A stretch of 64,000 nucleotides of DNA from Haloechinothrix sp033042135 (GCF_033042135.1 NZ_WBXM01000002.1:372001-436000), one strand, 5' to 3'. Shown: positions 24,884 to 34,127, numbered from the stretch's first letter. Notes: generated from the sequence alone by a model not told the origin. A program made the numbers and translations.

Positions 24884-25794
24884 ATGATTCGATACGACAA
24901 CCCTCCCTCAATCACGGTGATCGGACTCGGCCCGACGGGTGCCGCCTTGGCTCGCGCGCTGCTGGCCAACGGCGCGCGGGTCACTTTCTGGAACCGCAGT
25001 GCTGAGGCCGCGGCTCGGCTGCGGGCAGCAGGAGCCACCGTCGCGCCGACCCCCGCGACGCGATAGCAGCGTCCGAGTTGGTGCTGGTGTTCCTCCGGGG
25101 TCACGACATCGTCACAGACGTGCTCCACGGCATCTCCACCGACACATGGGCGGTGAACTTCACCTCGGCGACACCGACGCAGGCCCGCGAAACGGCGCGG
25201 TGGGCCGCGAACGCCGGTCTCGAGAACTACCTGACAGCGGCGATCATGGTGTCTGTCCCGATCACCGGTAAAGACGAGGCCTTGATCCTCTACTCCGGCG
25301 ACAAAGCCGTCTTCCGGCGGCACCACGAGACGCTGCGTGTGCTTGCCGGGAACGCCGACTTCCTCGGTGTCGACCACGGATTGGCCCCGTTGTTCGATGT
25401 CAGGATGCTCGAGGTGTTCTTCGCCGGCATGACCAGCTCCGTGCACGCTGCCGCGATGATGCGCCGCTCCGGCGACGCGTCGGCTCGCACGTTCGTGCCC
25501 TATGCACTGGGGATACTGTCTATTTTGCCGGACACGCTCGAGGCGATTGCCGCCGATATCGACACCGCCACCGACTCCGGAGACCAAGATCGTGTCGAGA
25601 TGGAACTGGCCGCTCTCGAGCATATTGTCGATACGGGGCGAGCTGCCGGGCTGGCCACCACTCTCGCCGAGTCCATGCGCGACCTCGCGGATCGAACGGT
25701 CAGCGCAGGCGACGGCCATCTTGGCTGGTCGAAGGTCTTCGACCATATGCCGCGGCGGCTGCGTCTGTCGTGGCATGCCGCGAGGTGGCAATAG
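24884..25794 (+). pseudogene. NAD(P)-binding dehydrogenase (beta-HAD/imine-reductase-like), frameshifted
   Basis: The first 60 codons encode a Rossmann start (ITVIGLGPTGAALARALLANGARVTFWNR) and stop at 25064-25066. The remainder continues in another frame from DAIAASELVLVFLRGHD to 25794 with a helical C-terminal domain typical of beta-hydroxyacid dehydrogenases and imine reductases. One missing C in the run CCCCC at 25050-25054 would restore a protein of about 303 residues. The C-terminal part lacks the usual GHGxxD phrase of imine reductases in clear form, so the substrate is open. A pseudogene or sequence error. Confidence 0.75.
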
Positions 25795-25825
25795 GTCTGA
25801 GGGTGCTAGGCCCTACGCTGGGTTG

Positions 25826-26260
25826 ATGACTAACGTGAAGCAGGTTCAGGTGACTTTCGATTGCGCGAATCCCCGAGCAGTTGCGCAGTTCTGGAAAACC
25901 GCGCTCGGCTATGTCGACCCTCCGACCCCGCCGGGATTCGACTCGTGGGATGCGTTCGATGCCTCACTTCCCATTGAACGCCAAGGCTCGGCGTGGGCGT
26001 GCCAGGATCCGGATGGGGTCGGTCCACGATTGTTTTTTCAACGAGTGCCGGAGCCCAAGACAGTGAAGAACCGGCTCCACCTCGACATCCGAGTCGGGAT
26101 GGGACTGACCGGCGATGAACGTGTCCGCGCGCTCGAGACTGAAGCGGCTCGACTGGAAACGCTTGGCGCTCGGCGTCTGCACCTGCTACCTGCCGATGAG
26201 GAGAACGAAGCCTGCCTCGTGATGCGGGACGTCGAGGACAACGAGTTCTGCCTAGACTAG
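25826..26260 (+). CDS. VOC-family (glyoxalase-like) protein
   Basis: The 144-residue protein has the pattern of small glyoxalase-like domain proteins (PF18029 type): VQVTFDCANPRAVAQFWKTALGY at the start, FFQRVPEPKTVKNRLHLDI in the middle and VMRDVEDNEFCL at the end. His in RLHLD and the terminal Glu are candidate metal ligands. TACGCT lies 6 bases before ATG 25826, indicating a leaderless transcript. The substrate is unknown. It is the last gene before the tRNA-Arg end of the putative island. Confidence 0.85.
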   Translation: MTNVKQVQVTFDCANPRAVAQFWKTALGYVDPPTPPGFDSWDAFDASLPIERQGSAWACQDPDGVGPRLFFQRVPEPKTVKNRLHLDIRVGMGLTGDERVRALETEAARLETLGARRLHLLPADEENEACLVMRDVEDNEFCLD

Positions 26261-26501
26261 GTCCTGTCTGCTGAGGCCCGCCGGAGCTGACTGGGCTGTG
26301 GTGGCGTCATGTCGACACCTTCGGCTTCGGCGAGGGTGGGCGCGTGTTCCACGGCGAGACCCGGGTTCCTCGACGGGGGCGAGGGTGTCGCGCTGTGGCA
26401 GATCCAGGCCGCGCTCGGGCATCGGGCGTAGGGGTGGGTAGACATCGGGCACCGACACCTGGAGCTGGCTGGCCGTAGCCGGGTAGTGCCGGATACGACG
26501 A
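26261..26501 (-). other. Probable decayed coding remnant beside tRNA-Arg
   Basis: On the minus strand, a frame reading SQLQVSVPDVYPPLRPMPERGLDLPQ continues in a second frame as GLAVEHAPTLAEAEGVDMTPP. The switch of frame and lack of start suggest an eroded gene. The position next to the tRNA 3' end is where an integrase gene is often found, but no integrase motif is visible. Confidence 0.35.
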
Positions 26502-26542
26502 GAACCGGCCCTGGCAGCGTTTTCACTGACCAGGGCCGGTTC
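26502..26542 (-). terminator. Hairpin downstream of tRNA-Arg
   Basis: Perfect 13-bp arms, GAACCGGCCCTGG and its complement, with a 15-nt loop, starting 18 bases beyond the 3' end of the tRNA gene on the minus strand. Confidence 0.65.
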
Positions 26543-26559
26543 CAAGAGGTCTGTGGATG

Positions 26560-26632
26560 CGCCCTCGGCAGGACTCGAACCTGCGACACCTGCCTCCGGA
26601 GGGCAGTGCTCTATCCGCTGAGCTACGAGGGC
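26560..26632 (-). tRNA. tRNA-Arg (anticodon CCG)
   Basis: A 73-nt cloverleaf: acceptor stem GCCCTCG/CGAGGGC, D arm GCTC-AGCGGATA-GAGC, anticodon stem CTGCC/GGCAG with loop CTCCGGA (anticodon CCG), variable GTGTC, T arm GCAGG-TTCGAGT-CCTGC and discriminator G. CCA is not encoded. A TACGAT hexamer about 40 bases upstream on the minus strand is a possible -10. A partial copy of its 3' half lies at 20933-20972. The argS gene is 3 kb away on the other strand. Confidence 0.96.
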
Positions 26633-26845
26633 GAATCAAGTCGCCGACCGCGTCGACGTCCTGGCGGTACTTTATCGTACGGCGCGAGCGCGCCGCACAG
26701 CGGTCTCCCCCGTGGTGATCGGTGGGCCGTTGCCGGTGGGCAGCGCCCGGTGGTCGGTTGTGTTGCCCACACTCTCCTTTCTCTCTGTTGCAAGTATGCG
26801 CATGTCACTATATATTGCTGCTGTGGCGAGAACAGGAGGGGCATG

Positions 26846-27757
26846 ATGGGGCACGTCCACGGCAGCGCCGATGTACCGGCCAGCGCATCCGGTCGCTACG
26901 TGAAGCGACTGGCCGCTGCTTTCGCGATCGCTGCGACCTTCATGGTGGTCGAGGCCACGCTCGCGGTGATCACCGGCTCGCTGGCGCTGCTGTCGGACGC
27001 GGCGCACATGCTGACCGACGTGTTCGGCATCGGCATGGCACTGACCGCCATCCTGATCGCGCAGCGTGCCCGGCCGAACTCCACCCGGACGTTCGGCATG
27101 TACCGGGGCGAGGTGTTCGCTGCCCTGTTCAACGCCCTGCTGCTGTTCGGGGTCGCGGGATACGTGCTGTACGAGGCCGTCCGCCGTTTCGCCGACCCGC
27201 CCGAGGTCGCGGGGCTTCCGGTCATGCTGGCCGCGACCGTGGGGATCGGGGCCAACCTGGTCTCGTTCCTGCTGTTGCGTTCCGGCGCCAAGGAGAGCCT
27301 CAACCTGCGCGGCGCCTACCTCGAGGTGCTTGCCGACCTGCTCGCGTCGGTCGGTGTGTTGATCAGCGGTGCCATCACGCTACTGACGGGGTGGCGGTAC
27401 GCCGACCCGCTCATGGGCGTGGCCATCGCGGTGTTCGTGCTCCCGAGGGCGCTCAGCCTGGCCCGTCGCTCGCTACGCATCCTGTTCCAGCACGCACCGG
27501 AACGGATCGACGTCGACGAGCTCGCGACCAGGCTCACCGGGCTTGACGACGTGATCGGTGTGCACGATCTGCACGTATGGACGCTGACCTCGGGCATGGA
27601 CGTCGCCTCGGTCCACCTCACCGTCGCCGACGACGCCGAGCAGCCCGACGTGCTGGAGCGGGCGCGGCAGATGCTGTGGCGCGAGTACGACATCAGGCAC
27701 AGCACGGTGCAGGTGGAGCCTCCCGAGACCGCCGAGAACTGCGATCCGTTGGCGTGA
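26846..27757 (+). CDS. Cation diffusion facilitator (CzcD-like) metal exporter
   Basis: The 303-residue protein has six transmembrane segments and a C-terminal cytoplasmic domain (DDVIGVHDLHVWTLTSGMDVASVHL). The TM2 site is HMLTD (His54, Asp58). The TM5 site reads EVLAD (Glu160, Asp164), where the best studied zinc exporters have His in the first position. ATG 26846 is preferred over ATG 26843 because AGGAGG then has 6 nt spacing. It exports divalent metal in exchange for protons. The upstream AT-rich stretch has the palindrome ATGCGCAT at 26796-26803, a possible operator. Confidence 0.9.
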   Translation: MGHVHGSADVPASASGRYVKRLAAAFAIAATFMVVEATLAVITGSLALLSDAAHMLTDVFGIGMALTAILIAQRARPNSTRTFGMYRGEVFAALFNALLLFGVAGYVLYEAVRRFADPPEVAGLPVMLAATVGIGANLVSFLLLRSGAKESLNLRGAYLEVLADLLASVGVLISGAITLLTGWRYADPLMGVAIAVFVLPRALSLARRSLRILFQHAPERIDVDELATRLTGLDDVIGVHDLHVWTLTSGMDVASVHLTVADDAEQPDVLERARQMLWREYDIRHSTVQVEPPETAENCDPLA

Positions 27758-27762
27758 CCGCG

Positions 27763-27788
27763 GTCCGGCGGGTGGTCAGCCGCCGGAC
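27763..27788. terminator. Bidirectional terminator between CDF and DUF305 genes
   Basis: GTCCGGCGG and CCGCCGGAC (9 bp) with an 8-nt loop. The right arm forms the last codons of the DUF305 gene and its stop codon lies in the loop. Confidence 0.6.
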
Positions 27789-28498
27789 TCGAACGGCAGG
27801 GGCTCGGCGTCGCGTTCCGCGAGCATGTTCTCCATGATCTCCAGCTCGGCGCCTTGTGAGTCGAGCATGCTCTGGGCGAGCTGGCGCACCGCGGGTACGC
27901 GGGCGTGCTCCACGGCGTACTCCGCCATGTCGACGCCGCCGAGGTGGTGCCGGTGCATGAGCTGCAGGAAGTACACGTCCAGCTCCTCACCCGACAACGA
28001 CCGCAGCCGGGCGAGCTCATCCGAGGTGGCCATACCCGGCATCGGCGCCTCGGACTCGGCCTCGTCACCGTCGCCGTCGCCGGAGGTGGCGCCGTGGTCG
28101 TGCGAGCCGTCATCCATCCACGTCATGTACTCGCCCGTCGCCTGAAGCGGCTTGTCCCAGAGGGTGAGCCAGCCCTCCATGGTGCCCACCTCACCGAGCT
28201 GCGCGCTGGCGATGTCGAAGCCGAGCTGCCGCACGTGCGAGTTGTCGCTGTGGTCCCGAACCCAGTTGCCCATCGTCACGGCCTGCAGGTGGTGCACGGA
28301 CATGTCCTGCGCGAACCCGACGTCGACCGGCCCGGGTTCCGGCGTGGCGCGCTCGCCGAGCACCTCGGCCCGGCCCAGCAGCAGGCCGATGGTGGCTCCG
28401 ATAATCAACAAGGCCAGCGCGGCACCGCCGTAGATCACCACGCGCGCCCACGTCGGGGTAGCCGAACCGGTGCTGCCGTCCTCGCCGCCCCGTGTCAC
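27776..28498 (-). CDS. Membrane-anchored DUF305 protein
   Basis: The 240-residue protein has one N-terminal membrane helix (VVIYGGAALALLIIGATIGLLL) and an extracytoplasmic DUF305 ferritin-like domain in two halves: DMSVHHLQAVTMGNWV and LMHRHHLGGVDMAEYAVEH, separated by a His/Asp/Gly-rich linker (DDGSHDHGATSGDGDGD). The paired HH and Met-rich motifs suggest metal binding. GTG 28498 follows GGAG. It lies next to a DUF3105 gene on the same strand, a common pairing, and convergent with a metal exporter. The function is not established. Confidence 0.85.
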   Translation of the reverse strand: MTRGGEDGSTGSATPTWARVVIYGGAALALLIIGATIGLLLGRAEVLGERATPEPGPVDVGFAQDMSVHHLQAVTMGNWVRDHSDNSHVRQLGFDIASAQLGEVGTMEGWLTLWDKPLQATGEYMTWMDDGSHDHGATSGDGDGDEAESEAPMPGMATSDELARLRSLSGEELDVYFLQLMHRHHLGGVDMAEYAVEHARVPAVRQLAQSMLDSQGAELEIMENMLAERDAEPLPFESGG

Positions 28499-28540
28499 CT
28501 CGCGCTCCGATCACCGGCAGGCCCCGGTATGCCGCCGGTC

Positions 28541-29410
28541 TTACTCGTCGTCACCGGCATCCCCCTCGCCGTCGGTGGGCAGTTCCTCCTCGTCGTAGTC
28601 GGGGAGCTCACCCATGGCGTCCTCCGGGAGCAGGTCCTCCTGCCCAGCGTCCATGGGAACGGCGTCGTCCCCCGGCGGGCTCGGGTCGAACGGCGGCGGG
28701 TTGTCCGGGTCGAACTCCGGCGGGCCGAGCGCATCGCAGCTGCCCCTGGTCTCCGGGTAGGTGTTCTGGTTACGGCGCAGCGCGACGATGAACTGGTCGA
28801 TCCGCTCGTCCTCGGCGTCTTCCACCTTGAGCTGGTGGCCCCAGGACTGCAGCGAGATCGGCGTATCGAGACCGGGGTAGGGCGACATCATGGTGAAGGG
28901 CTCGCCGTCGGCCCGGACCTCGAGATGCTGCAGCTCGTTCCCGTCGACCTCCTCCGGGTTGTAGGCGATCCACACCGCGCCGTGCTCGAGCGAGTGCACC
29001 ATCGCCTCCGAGCGAACCGGCTCGTCGTACACCACGCCGTTACAGGCGGCCCAGGCGGCGTCGTGCGGGCCTCCGATGGGCGGGCTGTGGTCGTAGTCGA
29101 CACGTTGCGGCGGCTGAACGTGCAGGCCGGGCTCGTACGACTCGCTGACGATGCCTTCGATGTCCAGCGCCGGGTTGGGGTTGTCCGCGGTCGGCGTGAA
29201 CTGTTCGGCGGCCTCTTCCTCGCGTTGTTCCTGTGCGCGTTGGGGCGCGGACTCCACGAGGTAGTAACCGAACACCACGGCCGCGAGGGCGACGATCGCG
29301 ACCACCGCGGCGATCGTCCCCCACGGGATCTGCCGGGTGTTGACAAGGCTGGATCTCGCGGCGGCCACACCCGAGCGCAACCCGCCCTTGTTCCGCTTAT
29401 CTCTGGCCAT
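28541..29410 (-). CDS. Membrane-anchored DUF3105 protein
   Basis: The 289-residue protein has a short basic N-terminus, one transmembrane helix (WGTIAAVVAIVALAAVVFGYYL), and a DUF3105 domain marked by HSPPIGGPHDAAWAACNGVVYDEPV and VHSLEHGAVWIAYNP. A Pro/Asp/Glu-rich acidic tail follows. ATG 29410 is chosen because the longer frame starts in the divergent argS promoter region. The function of DUF3105 is unknown. It precedes the DUF305 gene on the minus strand with a gap of about 40 bases, so both are probably one transcript. Confidence 0.82.
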   Translation of the reverse strand: MARDKRNKGGLRSGVAAARSSLVNTRQIPWGTIAAVVAIVALAAVVFGYYLVESAPQRAQEQREEEAAEQFTPTADNPNPALDIEGIVSESYEPGLHVQPPQRVDYDHSPPIGGPHDAAWAACNGVVYDEPVRSEAMVHSLEHGAVWIAYNPEEVDGNELQHLEVRADGEPFTMMSPYPGLDTPISLQSWGHQLKVEDAEDERIDQFIVALRRNQNTYPETRGSCDALGPPEFDPDNPPPFDPSPPGDDAVPMDAGQEDLLPEDAMGELPDYDEEELPTDGEGDAGDDE

Positions 29411-29660
29411 GATGCTGCGCTGACCTCGTCTCTTGCGGTCTCGTCCGCGCCGCGCTCTGCTCACTGGCGGCGTCGGTATCGCTCCTGACGGGCCCAAGTG
29501 TAGGCAGGAGGTGTGTAGCCTCCGTCAACCAGTCGTTCGGCGGGTTCGTGTCCAGCTGCGTGTCCGGTGCCGTCTCGCGGTGCCGGGACGAGCTCGTACC
29601 GTGTCACATCGGGAGCGGCCCCTCGACGCGACGCTATCGCCAGCGACATACACTCGCCAG

Positions 29661-31331
29661 GTGACTCCCTCCGCACTAGCTGACCTGGTTCGATCGACGG
29701 CCGCCGCGGTGCTGTCCGCGCGTGGCCTGGACACCGGTGTACTGCCGGATACGGTGCGCATCGAGCGACCGCGCCAGCCCGAGCACGGCGACTACGCCAC
29801 GAACGTGGCGATGCAGGTCGCCAAGCAGGTGGGGATGAACCCGCGTGAGCTGGCGGAGTCGCTGGCAGAGGCACTCAGCGACACCGAGGGATTGGCCTCG
29901 GCCGAGGCAGCGGGCCCGGGTTTCGTGAACCTCCGGCTCGCCGCCGATGCGCAGGGCACACTGGTCCGCCAGGTGCTGGAGCAGGGTGCGTCGTATGGCA
30001 CCGGGGACGAGCTCGCGGGTCGCTCGATCAACCTGGAGTTCGTCTCGGCCAACCCGACCGGACCGATCCACCTCGGGGGCACCCGCTGGGCCGCGGTCGG
30101 GGACGCGCTCGGTCGCGTCCTCACGGCGCGGGGTGCCGCGGTGACCAGGGAGTATTACTTCAACGACGCGGGCTCCCAGATCGACCGCTTCGTGGCCTCG
30201 CTGGTGGCGGCCGCGCAGGGTGGCCCGTCGCCGGAGGACGGCTACGGCGGCGCCTACATCTCGGAGATCGCCGATGCGGTGATGCGGGCGGAGCCCGGTG
30301 CGTTGGAGCTGCCGGAGACCGAGCGGGACGAGGTCTTCCGGCGTGTCGGTGTCGAGCTGATGTTCGAGCAGATCAAGCGGACCTTGCACGAGTTCGGCAC
30401 CGATTTCGACGTCTATTTCCACGAGGACTCGCTGCACAGCTCCGGTGCCGTCGATGCGGTGCTGGAGGCGATGAAGGCGGCGGGGAGCCTCTATCAGGCT
30501 GACGGCGCGTGGTGGATGCGTTCCACCGACTTTGGTGACGACAAGGACCGGGTGGTCATCAAGAGTGACGGCGCTCCTGCCTACATCGCGGGTGACATCG
30601 CCTACCTCAAGGACAAACGCGACCGCGGCTTCGACCTGTGCATCTACATGCTGGGCGCCGATCATCACGGCTATATCGGCAGGCTCAAGGCGGCCGCGGC
30701 GGCGCTCGGTGACGACCCGGACGTCGTTGAGGTCCTGATAGGACAGATGGTCAGTCTGGTCAGCGACGGCAAGCCGGTGCGTATGAGCAAGCGGGCCGGG
30801 ACCGTGGTCACACTCGAGGACCTGGTGGACACCGTTGGCGTCGACGCGGCCAGGTACGAACTCACCCGGTACACGGTGGACTCGCCCGTGGATATCGATC
30901 TCGACCTGCTGCGGAAGAACACTGCCGAGAATCCGGTGTATTACGTGCAGTACGCTCACGCACGACTTGCCTCGTTGCAACGCAACGCGGCCGAGATGGG
31001 TCTGCCCCCCGTGGCCGGAACCGATGGTTCGAATCTGGACCTCGGGCTGCTGACCCACCCCAAGGAAGGCGAGCTGATCCGCACGATCGGCGAGTTCGGC
31101 AAGGTCGTGGCGCAGGCCGCGGAGTTCCGCGAGCCGCACCGGATCGCCCGTTACCTGGAAGAGTTGGCCGGCGCTTACCACAAGTTCTACGACGCGGCCA
31201 GGGTTCTGCCTCAGGGTGACGAGGAAGCGACACCGACGACGTTCGCCAGGCTCGGCCTCTGCGAGGCGGCTCGCCAGACGTTGGCCAACGGCCTCGGACT
31301 GCTTGGCGTATCGGCTCCGGAACGGATGTAG
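29661..31331 (+). CDS. argS: Arginyl-tRNA synthetase
   Basis: The 556-residue class I synthetase begins with the Arg N-terminal domain (about 1-100), has the HIGH-like motif NPTGPIHLGG near residue 135, the KMSKS-like RMSKRAGT near 373, and a DALR anticodon-binding domain at the end (YAHARLASLQRN onwards). It charges tRNA-Arg. GTG 29661 is chosen because TACACT lies 6 bases upstream, giving a leaderless mRNA, and the protein then has normal length. lysA follows after 4 bases. Confidence 0.96.
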   Translation: MTPSALADLVRSTAAAVLSARGLDTGVLPDTVRIERPRQPEHGDYATNVAMQVAKQVGMNPRELAESLAEALSDTEGLASAEAAGPGFVNLRLAADAQGTLVRQVLEQGASYGTGDELAGRSINLEFVSANPTGPIHLGGTRWAAVGDALGRVLTARGAAVTREYYFNDAGSQIDRFVASLVAAAQGGPSPEDGYGGAYISEIADAVMRAEPGALELPETERDEVFRRVGVELMFEQIKRTLHEFGTDFDVYFHEDSLHSSGAVDAVLEAMKAAGSLYQADGAWWMRSTDFGDDKDRVVIKSDGAPAYIAGDIAYLKDKRDRGFDLCIYMLGADHHGYIGRLKAAAAALGDDPDVVEVLIGQMVSLVSDGKPVRMSKRAGTVVTLEDLVDTVGVDAARYELTRYTVDSPVDIDLDLLRKNTAENPVYYVQYAHARLASLQRNAAEMGLPPVAGTDGSNLDLGLLTHPKEGELIRTIGEFGKVVAQAAEFREPHRIARYLEELAGAYHKFYDAARVLPQGDEEATPTTFARLGLCEAARQTLANGLGLLGVSAPERM

Positions 31332-31335
31332 GAAC

Positions 31336-32772
31336 ATGTGTGCTCACCCCGCTGGACCTCGGCACGCCGAGGTACACCCGCACGTGGACACCTCCGGGTA
31401 TCCACCGACCACATCGGATGAACTCGATCGGCTATATCCCAAGGTATGGCCGCGTAACGCGTACCGGGCCCCGGATGGGGTGGTGCGTATCGCAGGCGTG
31501 GACGTGCGCGCGCTCGCCGAGACGTACGGGACCCCGCTGTTCGTCGTCGACGAGGCCGACTTCAAGTCGCGGTGCGCCGAGTACGCCGAGGCCTTCGAGG
31601 ATCCCAGCCTGGTGCACTACGCCTCCAAGGCCTTCCTGTGCAAGGAGGTCGCTCGCTGGGTGGCCGCGCAAGGGCTCAGCCTCGACATCTGCAGCGGCGG
31701 AGAGCTGGCCGTGGCGCTAGCCGCGGAGTTCCCCGTGGAGCGCATCACCTTTCACGGCAACAACAAGTCCATCGACGAGCTCAGCGAGGCGGTGGCGGCC
31801 GGGGTCGGCACCGTGGTTGTGGACTCGTACCCGGAGATCGCCCGGCTGGCCAAGATCGCGGCGGACCACGGGGTGGTCCAGCAGGTGCTGGTCAGGGTCA
31901 CCGTCGGAGTCGAGGCCCATACGCACGAGTTCATCGCCACCGCTCACGAGGACCAGAAGTTCGGGTTCTCGCTGGCAGCCGGTGACGCGGCCGAGGCGGT
32001 GCGTATGGTGCTCACGGCCGAGTCGCTGCAACTGATCGGCCTGCACAGTCATATCGGGTCGCAGATCTTCGATCCGGACGGTTTCGAGGTCGCGGCGAGG
32101 AGGGTGATCGGCCTGATCGCGCAGCTGCGGGAGGAGCACGGCCCGGCCATCACCGAGCAGCTCTCGCTGATCGACCTCGGTGGGGGTTTCGGGATCGCCT
32201 ACACCGAGAAGGACAACCCGCCGCCGCCTGCCCAGATGGTCACGCAGATCCGGGAGATGGTCCGTAAGGAGTGCGACTTCGCCGAGCTGCCCATGCCGAG
32301 GATCGCCGGGGAGCCGGGGCGCGCCATCGCGGGACCGGGAACCATCACTCTCTACGAGGTAGGAACCATCAAGGACGTTCCCCTCGGCGACGGTGCGATG
32401 CGGCGTTATGTCAGCGTCGACGGCGGCATGAGCGACAATATCCGTACGGCGCTGTACGACGCCGCGTACGACTGCAGGCTGGTGTCCCGCTCGAGCGACG
32501 ACGGCTCGCCGTCGGTCGAGGCGACGCAGAGCAGGGTGGTCGGCAGGCACTGCGAGTCCGGTGACATCGTCGTCCGCGACTGCTGGCTACCGCAGAACCT
32601 CGCCGCGGGTGACCTGCTGGCCGTAGCGGCGACCGGCGCCTACTGCTACTCGATGGCCAGCGGGTACAACCGGCAGCCGCGCCCCGCAGTGGTCGGCGTG
32701 CGCAACGGTAGCGCGCGGGTGCTGCTGCGCAGGGAGACGATCGACGATCTGATGCGTTTGGAGGTGTCGTGA
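31336..32772 (+). CDS. lysA: Diaminopimelate decarboxylase
   Basis: The 478-residue PLP enzyme of the alanine-racemase fold makes L-lysine from meso-diaminopimelate. The PLP-binding Lys98 is in HYASKAFL, followed by SLDICSGGEL, HSHIGSQI, the Gly-rich phosphate site DLGGGFGIAY, EPGRAIAGP and the active-site region DCWLPQNLAAGD. The first 35 residues are an extension compared with shorter family members. ATG 31336 is close behind the argS stop and has only a weak site, so coupling to argS is likely. The stop overlaps the start of hom. Confidence 0.95.
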   Translation: MCAHPAGPRHAEVHPHVDTSGYPPTTSDELDRLYPKVWPRNAYRAPDGVVRIAGVDVRALAETYGTPLFVVDEADFKSRCAEYAEAFEDPSLVHYASKAFLCKEVARWVAAQGLSLDICSGGELAVALAAEFPVERITFHGNNKSIDELSEAVAAGVGTVVVDSYPEIARLAKIAADHGVVQQVLVRVTVGVEAHTHEFIATAHEDQKFGFSLAAGDAAEAVRMVLTAESLQLIGLHSHIGSQIFDPDGFEVAARRVIGLIAQLREEHGPAITEQLSLIDLGGGFGIAYTEKDNPPPPAQMVTQIREMVRKECDFAELPMPRIAGEPGRAIAGPGTITLYEVGTIKDVPLGDGAMRRYVSVDGGMSDNIRTALYDAAYDCRLVSRSSDDGSPSVEATQSRVVGRHCESGDIVVRDCWLPQNLAAGDLLAVAATGAYCYSMASGYNRQPRPAVVGVRNGSARVLLRRETIDDLMRLEVS

Positions 32773-34127
32773 TGGCCCCCTCCGCCGACCACGCTGCCGA
32801 CCTCGGCGACCGGAGGTCGGCAGGGCGAGCGGACCCCGCACCGATCCGGGTGGCGCTGCTCGGCTGCGGGACCGTGGGAAGCGAGGTCGCCAGGCTGCTC
32901 ACCGAGGAGGCCGACGAGTTCGCCGCGCGTGCGGGCGCCCCTGTCGAGCTGGCCGGGATAGCTGTTCGCAGGCCGGACAAGCATCCCGAGTTGCCGCAAG
33001 AGCTGCTGACCTCCGATGTCGAGGCGCTGGTCTCCTCCGACGTGGATATCGTGGTCGAGCTGGTCGGGGGTATCGAACCCGCGCGGACCTGGTTACTCAC
33101 CGCGTTGCGAGCTGGCAAGTCGGTGGTTACCGCGAACAAGGCGCTGCTCGCCGAGCACTCGCCGGAGCTGTCGGAGGCCGCCGACGTTTCCGGGGCCGAC
33201 CTGTACTACGAGGCCGCGGTGGCCGGGGCGATCCCACTGGTGCGGCCGCTGCGGGAGTCCTTGGCAGGCGATCGGATCACGCGTGTGATGGGCATTGTCA
33301 ACGGCACCACGAACTACATCCTCTCCGCAATGGACAGCACGGGCGCCAGCTACTCCGAGACCTTGGAGGAGGCGAGCAACCTCGGGTACGCCGAGGCCGA
33401 CCCGACCGCGGATGTGGACGGCTACGATGCGGCGTCGAAAGCTGCGATCCTCGCGTCGCTGGCCTTTCACACCAGGGTCTCGGCCTCCGATGTGTACCGC
33501 GAAGGCATCGGTTCCGTCGGCGCTGCCGATGTGGCGGCGGCCAAGATGATCGGTAGGACGGTCAAGCTGCTGGCCATCTGCGAGCGGGTGACCGACCCGG
33601 ACGGCAGCGAATCGGTATCGGTACGGGTGCACCCGGTGATGATCCCCCACAGCCACCAGCTGGCGGGTGTGGGCGGCGCGTTCAACGCCGTCTACGTCGA
33701 GGCGGACGGCGCAGGCGAGCTCATGTTCTTCGGTCAGGGGGCCGGTGGCGCCCCGACGGCCAGCGCGGTACTCGGCGATCTCGTCGATGTGGCGCGTAAC
33801 CGGCTGGGGGGCGGGCGCGGTCCACGCGAATCCGCCCATGCGGGGCTACCGGTACGCCCGATGGGAGATACCCCGACTCGGTATCACATCAGCCTGCAAG
33901 TAGCCGACCGTCCCGGGGTGCTCGCGCAGATCGCGCAGGTGTTCGCCAAGCACGATGTCAGCCTGGCCTCGGTGCGGCAGCGGGACAAGCATTCCACCGC
34001 CAGCCTGGTGGTGGTCACGCATGCCGCGCCGGATTCGGCGCTGCGCGCCACGGTGGACGATATCGGTGAGCTGGACGTGGTGCATGAGGTCGTCAGTGTG
34101 ATGCGGGTGGAAGGCGAGGACTCGTGA
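32772..34127 (+). CDS. hom: Homoserine dehydrogenase
   Basis: The 451-residue enzyme has an N-terminal Rossmann domain (IRVALLGCGTVGSEVARLL), the catalytic core VNGTTNYILSAM and YAEADPTADVDGYDAASK, and a C-terminal ACT domain (HISLQVADRPGVLAQIAQVF) for feedback by threonine. It reduces aspartate semialdehyde to homoserine. ATG 32772 is preferred over GTG 32769 because GGAGGT stands 6 nt upstream. It overlaps lysA and is overlapped by thrC, so these genes form one operon of aspartate-family biosynthesis. Confidence 0.96.
   Translation: MAPSADHAADLGDRRSAGRADPAPIRVALLGCGTVGSEVARLLTEEADEFAARAGAPVELAGIAVRRPDKHPELPQELLTSDVEALVSSDVDIVVELVGGIEPARTWLLTALRAGKSVVTANKALLAEHSPELSEAADVSGADLYYEAAVAGAIPLVRPLRESLAGDRITRVMGIVNGTTNYILSAMDSTGASYSETLEEASNLGYAEADPTADVDGYDAASKAAILASLAFHTRVSASDVYREGIGSVGAADVAAAKMIGRTVKLLAICERVTDPDGSESVSVRVHPVMIPHSHQLAGVGGAFNAVYVEADGAGELMFFGQGAGGAPTASAVLGDLVDVARNRLGGGRGPRESAHAGLPVRPMGDTPTRYHISLQVADRPGVLAQIAQVFAKHDVSLASVRQRDKHSTASLVVVTHAAPDSALRATVDDIGELDVVHEVVSVMRVEGEDS

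Noticed and set aside
26252..26545. An integrase gene beside tRNA-Arg
   Set aside because: The minus-strand frames show none of the catalytic Arg-His-Tyr motifs of tyrosine recombinases, and the frame is broken.
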